Of a DNA stretch of 16,868 nucleotides, positions 13,152 to 16,868 are shown piece after piece. The notes beneath the pieces were generated by a model, which saw only the letters and a list, made by a program, of their open reading frames with translations, was not told the DNA's origin and made no database searches. A program made the translations under genes and the position numbers. This stretch comes from JAPLXD01 sp041661585. GTDB lineage: Bacteria > Patescibacteriota > Minisyncoccia > Moranbacterales > UBA11712. How positions within the stretch are numbered: position 1 is the stretch's first letter; the number at the start of each line of letters is the position of its first letter. The stretch lies in NCBI GenBank assembly GCA_041661585.1, contig JBAZUC010000012.1, forward strand, positions 1 through 16,868. The letters are read 5' to 3'.

Positions 13152-13850
13152 ATGCCAAAGATTATTTTCCAAAACAATGATTTTATCGTCGTGGACAAGC
13201 CGGTCGGACTCGCTGTTCACGCTGGGGTTGGCACAAGCGAGAAAACGCTTGTTGATTTTTTGCTCGAAATTTTTCCCGAGATCAAGAATGTCGGCGATGA
13301 TCCGGAGGTTCGTCCGGGGATTGTTCATCGCCTCGACAAAGAAACATCGGGCGTGATGATTGTTGCGAGAAATCAAAAAGCTTTTGAATATTTGAAAGAC
13401 TTATTCAAAAATCGAAAAATTGAAAAAAAATATTTGGCGGTTGTTCACGGAAAGTTGAAAGTGAAAGAAGGCCGGGTCGAAGGCGAGATGGGCCGGTCAA
13501 AAAAAGATTTTCGCAAGCAAGCACTCGTGCGAGGAAAAATATCCGTGCGGAAAGAAAGGTATTCCCTCACTTTCTATAAAGTAAAAAAAGAATTTGAAAA
13601 ATATTCACTTCTCGAAGTTTCACCAAAAACAGGACGAATGCACCAGATCCGGGTTCATCTTCATTCCATCGGCCATCCGATCGTCGGGGACAAAAAATAT
13701 ACTTTCAAAGAATTCAAAAAAATATCCGCGCCGCGGATGCTTCTTCACGCCGTTTCAATCAGATTCATCGGACAGGGCGACGAAAAATACTTTTTCGAAA
13801 ACCAGCCATCTGCTGAATTTGAAAATTTTCCAAAAGAAAAATCCCTTTAG
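13152..13850 (+). CDS. RluA-family 23S rRNA/tRNA pseudouridine synthase
   Basis: 232 residues. It isomerises selected uridines in structured RNA to pseudouridine. The signature RPGIVHRLDKETSGV (54-68) has catalytic Asp62. The later motif TGRMHQIRVHLHSIGHPIVGD (about residues 166-186) completes the family core. There is no N-terminal S4 RNA-binding domain, so it is closer to short RluA-type enzymes than to full RluD. The target site cannot be assigned. The ATG at 13152 begins two bases after the end of tRNA-Leu and has no Shine-Dalgarno sequence, so the message is probably released by tRNA 3' processing with almost no leader. The stop codon lies in the loop of the terminator at 13838-13865. 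Confidence 0.92.
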   Translation: MPKIIFQNNDFIVVDKPVGLAVHAGVGTSEKTLVDFLLEIFPEIKNVGDDPEVRPGIVHRLDKETSGVMIVARNQKAFEYLKDLFKNRKIEKKYLAVVHGKLKVKEGRVEGEMGRSKKDFRKQALVRGKISVRKERYSLTFYKVKKEFEKYSLLEVSPKTGRMHQIRVHLHSIGHPIVGDKKYTFKEFKKISAPRMLLHAVSIRFIGQGDEKYFFENQPSAEFENFPKEKSL

Positions 13851-13865
13851 AGGGATTTTTCTTTT
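13838..13865. terminator. Bidirectional terminator shared by rluA-type gene and tRNA array
   Basis: AAAATCCCT (13838-13846) pairs with AGGGATTTT (13851-13859) around a TTAG loop. T-runs follow on both strands (13856-13865 on plus, and complement of the A-rich 13832-13841 on minus). It ends the pseudouridine synthase gene and, from the other side, the rplS-tRNA unit. Confidence 0.85.
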
Positions 13866-13869
13866 CGTG

Positions 13870-13941
13870 AGCGGGTAACGGGAGTCGAACCCGTATCTCT
13901 ACCTTGGCAAGGTAATATAATAGCCGCTATACGATACCCGC
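13870..13941 (-). tRNA. tRNA-Gly, anticodon GCC
   Basis: On the minus strand the acceptor GCGGGTA pairs with TACCCGC. The anticodon loop TTGCCAA gives GCC. The T-arm is GGGTTCGACTCCC. The discriminator is T, usual for glycine in bacteria. CCA is not encoded. Confidence 0.95.
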
Positions 13942-13967
13942 TATTGCGCAGTTTTAGCCTATTATTG

Positions 13968-14039
<72 letters not shown>

Positions 14040-14055
14040 TTTGTCGCTTCGCTCC

Positions 14056-14108
14056 TTGAAACCGTAAGGTTTCAATACTTCCACTCCGGGAAAACTCCCG
14101 TTTTCCCG
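14056..14108 (-). repeat. Two perfect hairpins between tRNA-Val and tRNA-Phe
   Basis: CGGGAAAAC (14087-14095) pairs with GTTTTCCCG (14100-14108), nine pairs and a four-base loop. TTGAAACC (14056-14063) pairs with GGTTTCAA (14068-14075), eight pairs and a four-base loop. No T-run follows either on the minus strand, so they are not standard terminators. They could guide processing of the tRNA precursor. Confidence 0.55.
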
Positions 14109-14124
14109 ACCCCTTTTCCGCCTG

Positions 14125-14197
14125 TGGACGATGCAGGGCTCGAACCTGCGACATCTTGCTTGTAAAGCAAGCGCTCTACCAGCTGAGCTAATCGTCC
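14125..14197 (-). tRNA. tRNA-Val, anticodon TAC
   Basis: On the minus strand the acceptor GGACGAT pairs with ATCGTCC. The D-arm TAGCTCAGCTGGTAGAGC is standard. The anticodon stem CTTGC/GCAAG encloses TTTACAA, giving TAC. The T-arm is CAGGTTCGAGCCCTG. Discriminator A, no encoded CCA. Confidence 0.95.
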
Positions 14198-14204
14198 GTT
14201 CAGG

Positions 14205-14288
<84 letters not shown>

Positions 14289-14293
14289 GGAAT

Positions 14294-14797
14294 CTATTTT
14301 TTCTCGGTCTCTTTTTCCGGAGAAACGATTTCTTCAGCTTTCGGCTCGGATATTTTTTCTTCTGGTTCCTGTTCTTTCTCTTTTTCCTCCACCACAAACT
14401 TTTCCAATTCTTTTGTTTTCAGTTTTGAAATGCGCATTCCCTTTCCGCGCAGATAGTATAGCTTTGCCCGCCGTACCTTGGCTTGCTTCACGATCTCTAT
14501 TTTGGCGATCGCCGGCGAGAGGATCGGAACGGTTATTTCCACGCCTGTTCCAAGAGAGACACGCCGGATGGTGGCCATCGGCGAAGAGCTTTGTTTTCCT
14601 TTGACGGAAACGACGATTCCTTCGAATACCTGGACTCTTTCTTTCTCTCCTTCTTTGATCTTTCGGTGAACTTTGACAATATCTCCCGCGTTGAGAGAAG
14701 GCATCTTCATGGACGCACGAACACTCGCGTTGAATTTCTGAACTTTTTCCATTCTGTTTGAAATATTAGGTTTATTATTGGCTTTCATCCGCGACAT
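14294..14797 (-). CDS. rplS: 50S ribosomal protein L19
   Basis: 167 residues from the ATG at 14797. L19 sits at the subunit interface next to L14. The family core is clear: LNAGDIVKVHRKIKEGEKERVQVFEGIVVSVKG, then SPAIAKIEIVKQAKVRRAKLYYLRGKG. E. coli L19 has 115 residues. Here there is an extra N-terminal segment and a Glu/Lys/Pro-rich tail of about 45 residues after the core (ELEKFVVEEKEKEQEPEEK onward). An upstream in-frame TTG at 14815 and ATGs at 14788 and 14752 are other possible starts. None has a strong Shine-Dalgarno sequence. The stop codon is five bases from tRNA-Leu(GAG), and no terminator lies between them, so rplS and four tRNAs appear to be one transcript from the promoter at 14841-14869. 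Confidence 0.93.
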   Translation of the reverse strand: MSRMKANNKPNISNRMEKVQKFNASVRASMKMPSLNAGDIVKVHRKIKEGEKERVQVFEGIVVSVKGKQSSSPMATIRRVSLGTGVEITVPILSPAIAKIEIVKQAKVRRAKLYYLRGKGMRISKLKTKELEKFVVEEKEKEQEPEEKISEPKAEEIVSPEKETEKK

Positions 14798-14840
14798 TGC
14801 CTGTTTCCAAAACAAAAAGTGGCTTCTTGAAAGCTAATTC

Positions 14841-14869
14841 ATATTATAATTATTTCTCCAAATCGTCAA
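14841..14869 (-). promoter_or_regulatory. Promoter for rplS and the tRNA array
   Basis: On the minus strand TTGACG (14869-14864) is followed after 17 bases by TAATAT (14846-14841). An overlapping TATAAT gives 15-base spacing. Predicted start near 14834, about 37 bases before the ATG at 14797. Confidence 0.7.
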
Positions 14870-14944
14870 GGAGATGAAATAAAGAAGCTGTAGAAGTCAA
14901 TTGTAACTTGGCAGGAAAATAATTGTCGAATACTGTCTAAAGTT

Positions 14945-14977
14945 CATTGTTTCACAGTAAAACGGGTTGTTTCACGC
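14945..14977 (+). promoter_or_regulatory. Two TGTTTCAC boxes upstream of the 3D-domain gene promoter
   Basis: CATTGTTTCACAG (14945-14957) and TGTTTCACGC (14968-14977) are direct repeats ending four bases before the -35. Both sequences also occur at 12937-12969. Likely a protein-binding site. Confidence 0.6.
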
Positions 14978-14981
14978 GCCC

Positions 14982-15010
14982 TTGACTTTCTCGCAAAAAA
15001 GTGCTACACT
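14982..15010 (+). promoter_or_regulatory. Promoter for the 3D-domain gene
   Basis: TTGACT (14982-14987) and TACACT (15005-15010) are 17 bases apart. Transcription should start near 15017, so the hairpin at 15020-15034 would lie at the very 5' end of the RNA. Confidence 0.75.
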
Positions 15011-15019
15011 AGTTCGTTA

Positions 15020-15060
15020 GGTCCTGAAAAGGGCTTTTTTGTATGCCTGAAGTAAGGACC
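15020..15060 (+). promoter_or_regulatory. Attenuator-like leader with two exclusive hairpins
   Basis: GTCCT (15021-15025) pairs with AGGGC (15030-15034) around a GAAA tetraloop and is followed by six T (15035-15040), a small intrinsic terminator. The same GGTCCT (15020-15025) can pair perfectly with AGGACC (15055-15060), which would prevent the terminator. The arrangement suggests transcription attenuation of the 3D-domain gene. No known riboswitch class is recognised. Confidence 0.5.
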
Positions 15061-15085
15061 CAACATTAACAATTTATCCAATACA

Positions 15086-15607
15086 ATGCGTATTTTGGCC
15101 TCGCTGATTCTTGCTGCGATTGTTGCTCTGGCTATTCCGGTGGCGACGATCGGAGCGAATGTTGACTCAAACCAAAATAGCAAACAAATATTGGAAACAA
15201 AAAAGACAAATACTTTCAGTGACAACTTTCTGGTTGCTCTCTATGCTCCGAAAGTTGGCAATGCACAATATTCAAAAATGTACAAAAACAAGCTGCTTTC
15301 GGGAAATTTCATATTGCCCAAGGGAAGCTTCGTTGTGAATGCCTCGGCATATACCGCAGCGGCCGACGAATGCGGAAAGTCCGACGGAATCACGGCCAGC
15401 GGTGCGAAGGTTCAAGCAAACCATACACTCGCTTGTCCCAAGCAGTACCAGATGGGAACGAAAATAGAAATTGACGGGATGGGAACCTATGTCTGTGAAG
15501 ACCGTGGCGGCGCGATCAAAGCCAACCACTTTGACATCTATATGCCGACCAAGGCGGAAGCCTTCGCTTTCGGACGCAGAAATCTCATCGCAATGGTGGT
15601 TGAATAA
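15086..15607 (+). CDS. Secreted 3D-domain cell-wall protein
   Basis: 173 residues. The signal peptide spans about 1-24 (cleavage near IGA/N). After a linker, residues 84-173 form a 3D (three-aspartate) domain: VNASAYTAAADECGKSDGITASG, then KIEIDGMGTYVCEDRGGAIKANHFDIYM. The three key aspartates are probably D100, D139 and D150. Such domains have the double-psi beta-barrel fold of MltA-type lytic transglycosylases and occur in Rpf/YocH-like peptidoglycan enzymes, so a role in wall turnover is likely. Cysteines C96, C117 and C137 could form disulfides. No SH3 or LysM wall-binding domain is present. It has its own promoter, upstream TGTTTCAC boxes and an attenuator-like leader. No Shine-Dalgarno sequence is seen. 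Confidence 0.88.
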   Translation: MRILASLILAAIVALAIPVATIGANVDSNQNSKQILETKKTNTFSDNFLVALYAPKVGNAQYSKMYKNKLLSGNFILPKGSFVVNASAYTAAADECGKSDGITASGAKVQANHTLACPKQYQMGTKIEIDGMGTYVCEDRGGAIKANHFDIYMPTKAEAFAFGRRNLIAMVVE

Positions 15608-15609
15608 AA

Positions 15610-15644
15610 AAATAAGCCCCTTAATTGGGGCTTATTTTTATTTT
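15610..15644. terminator. Bidirectional terminator between 3D-domain gene and clpP
   Basis: AAATAAGCCCC (15610-15620) pairs perfectly with GGGGCTTATTT (15627-15637) around TTAATT. TTATTTT follows on the plus strand and a T-rich run (complement of 15604-15613) on the minus strand, so it can end both converging genes. Confidence 0.9.
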
Positions 15645-15649
15645 CAGAA

Positions 15650-16237
15650 TCATTTTATAATCTTATCCACTATCCCATATTCCATTGCCTCTTGCGCGCT
15701 CATGAAATAGTCGCGTTCGGTGTCTTCCTGCACTTTTTTGATCTTCTGCCCGGTGTGTTTGGCCAAAATTTCATTGAGCTTTTCCTTCATCTTCACGATA
15801 TGCTTGGCGTGGATCGCAACATCCGTGGCCTGTCCCTGGGCGCCGCCCATCACCTGATGGATGAGGATCTCGCTGTTGGGAAGACAAAATCTCTTTCCCT
15901 TTTTTCCGGCGGCGAGAAGCAAGGCTCCCGCTGAAGCGGCGAGACCCACGCAAATTGTCGAAACATCGGCTTTCGCGTATTGCATCGTGTCATATATCGC
16001 GAGCGCCGAGCTGACGGATCCGCCTGGGGAGTTGATATAGATCAAAATATCAGCTTTGCTGTCTTGGCTGTCCAAAAAGAGGAGCTGGGCGATGATGGCG
16101 CTGGCCGTGTGATCATCAATTGGGCCGCCAAGAAAAATTATCCGCTCTTTCAAAAGACGCGAATATATATCATATGCCCGCTCTCCGTAAGCGGTTTTTT
16201 CAATGACGGTGGGAATGAGAAATTGGTTTTGCAGCAT
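15650..16237 (-). CDS. clpP: ATP-dependent Clp protease proteolytic subunit
   Basis: 195 residues, the usual length. ClpP forms a two-ring, 14-subunit barrel that degrades unfolded proteins fed by a Clp ATPase. The catalytic triad is Ser102 (in GLAASAGALLLAAG), His127 (in ILIHQVMGG) and Asp176 (in EDTERDYFMS), with the same spacing as in E. coli. Residues INSPGGSVSSALAIYDTMQY form the oxyanion region. The nucleophile motif reads ASAG where most ClpPs have ASMG. The gene follows the trigger-factor gene by 15 bases, a common tig-clpP order. clpX does not follow, because a convergent gene lies downstream. There is no Shine-Dalgarno sequence at the ATG. Confidence 0.96.
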   Translation of the reverse strand: MLQNQFLIPTVIEKTAYGERAYDIYSRLLKERIIFLGGPIDDHTASAIIAQLLFLDSQDSKADILIYINSPGGSVSSALAIYDTMQYAKADVSTICVGLAASAGALLLAAGKKGKRFCLPNSEILIHQVMGGAQGQATDVAIHAKHIVKMKEKLNEILAKHTGQKIKKVQEDTERDYFMSAQEAMEYGIVDKIIK

Positions 16238-16252
16238 AATCGTCTGTTTTAA

Positions 16253-16868
16253 TTATAAATTTTCCAAAAATTTGAACACTTTTTCGTTCGTCAGCACTCC
16301 TTTTGTGTAATTATACAGCCTTTCCATATCAATATTTTTCTCCATATCCCCCGTACTCTTATAATACGCCATAACCCGGTTCATTTCTTCCTCAATTTCT
16401 CCTGCCGGAACCGAAATTTCCTCGGATGCGGCGATTTCTTTGAGAACAAGCGCGGCTCTGACTCGCTTTTCGGCTGCTTCTTGCCAGCTTTTTGTGAGCT
16501 CGCTCTTGGATTTTTTGATATTCTCGAGATACGCGTCAAGTGCGAGTCCCATTCCGGCGATGTTTTGTTCGAGTTCCGTCATCATTTTTTCGAGTTCCTG
16601 CTCAACGAGGATTTCAGGAAGGTCAATCTGGCTTTCAGCGGCGATTTTTTCGACCGTGTCCGCGCGCCATTTTTCCTCGTTCTTTTTTTTGTGCTCCATT
16701 TCAATCCCTTCGGAAATGCTTTTTTCCAAAGCTTCGAGATTCTCGAAATTTCCCATGCTTTTGGCGAACTCATCATTCAGCTCCGGCAAGTCTTTTTCTT
16801 GCACGAGAGTCATTTTCACTTTGAACTTGGCTCTCTTTCCGGACAAGCTTTTTTGATGATATTCTTTC
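16253..16868 (-). CDS. tig: Trigger factor, 3' part (5' end beyond the right edge)
   Basis: An open minus-strand frame enters from the right edge and gives at least 204 codons to the stop at 16253. The start therefore lies outside the window. The first residues (EYHQKSLSGKRAKFKVKMTLVQ) are the end of the FKBP-type PPIase domain and its return strand. KDLPELNDEFAKSMGNFENLEALEKSI is the typical entry to the C-terminal SurA-like chaperone arms, which are rich in Glu and Lys and helical to the end. Trigger factor binds the ribosome exit site and protects nascent chains. It is immediately upstream of clpP and probably co-transcribed with it. Confidence 0.93.
   Translation of the reverse strand, partial: KEYHQKSLSGKRAKFKVKMTLVQEKDLPELNDEFAKSMGNFENLEALEKSISEGIEMEHKKKNEEKWRADTVEKIAAESQIDLPEILVEQELEKMMTELEQNIAGMGLALDAYLENIKKSKSELTKSWQEAAEKRVRAALVLKEIAASEEISVPAGEIEEEMNRVMAYYKSTGDMEKNIDMERLYNYTKGVLTNEKVFKFLENL

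Noticed and set aside
14798..14815. TTG start for L19 at 14815
   Set aside because: ATG at 14797 is in frame. The extra residues MFWKQA have no counterpart in L19 and no better ribosome-binding site.

Overview
The window looks like a fragment of a Candidate Phyla Radiation (Patescibacteria, probably Parcubacteria-like) chromosome. This is inferred from an array of small VirB2/TrbC-like pilin proteins with signal peptides, compact housekeeping genes with acidic or lysine-rich extensions (S1, L19), many starts without a Shine-Dalgarno sequence, and tRNA genes without an encoded CCA end. The standard code fits: TGA acts as a normal stop, for example ending the metallo-hydrolase gene. Exact lineage cannot be given from sequence alone.

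Layout. 1-1284 (minus): the 5' part of a ribosomal protein S1 gene running off the left edge, then a half-size EamA/DMT transporter with its own promoter and terminator. 1472-5118 (plus): a UlaG-like metal-dependent hydrolase, a 70-bp nested palindrome, a small membrane protein and gyrA, closed by a terminator. The GyrA carries Leu and Asn at the two classic quinolone-resistance positions. 5124-10963 (plus): an accessory cell-surface block containing a solute-binding lipoprotein behind a leader with two alternative hairpins, five pilin-like proteins with very different outer domains, and a membrane-anchored unknown. One pilin ends in a possible papain-like (NlpC/P60/CHAP-like) domain. Another has a six-cysteine head with beta-defensin-like spacing and two pilin units in tandem. 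The rest are short paralogues. A terminator shared with the converging operon closes the block.

10976-12923 (minus): a two-gene operon of unknown function behind a perfect TTGACA-N17-TATAAT promoter. 12960-13865 (plus): a second, divergent promoter, tRNA-Leu(TAG), and an RluA-family pseudouridine synthase whose ATG begins two bases after the tRNA. 13838-14869 (minus): rplS followed by tRNA-Leu(GAG), Val, Phe and Gly, apparently one transcription unit. 14945-15644 (plus): a 3D-domain cell-wall protein behind a TGTTTCAC-box promoter and an attenuator-like 5' leader. 15650-16868 (minus): clpP and the 3' part of the trigger factor gene.

How the parts relate: the surface block (substrate-binding lipoprotein, pilins, candidate wall-acting domain) suggests an envelope-spanning pilus or uptake apparatus, but no VirB4/VirB6/VirB8-type gene or ABC permease is present here, so the machine itself must be elsewhere. 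A recurring TGTTTCAC box sits beside three promoters (unknown membrane operon, tRNA-Leu/rluA, 3D-domain protein) and may mark a small regulon.
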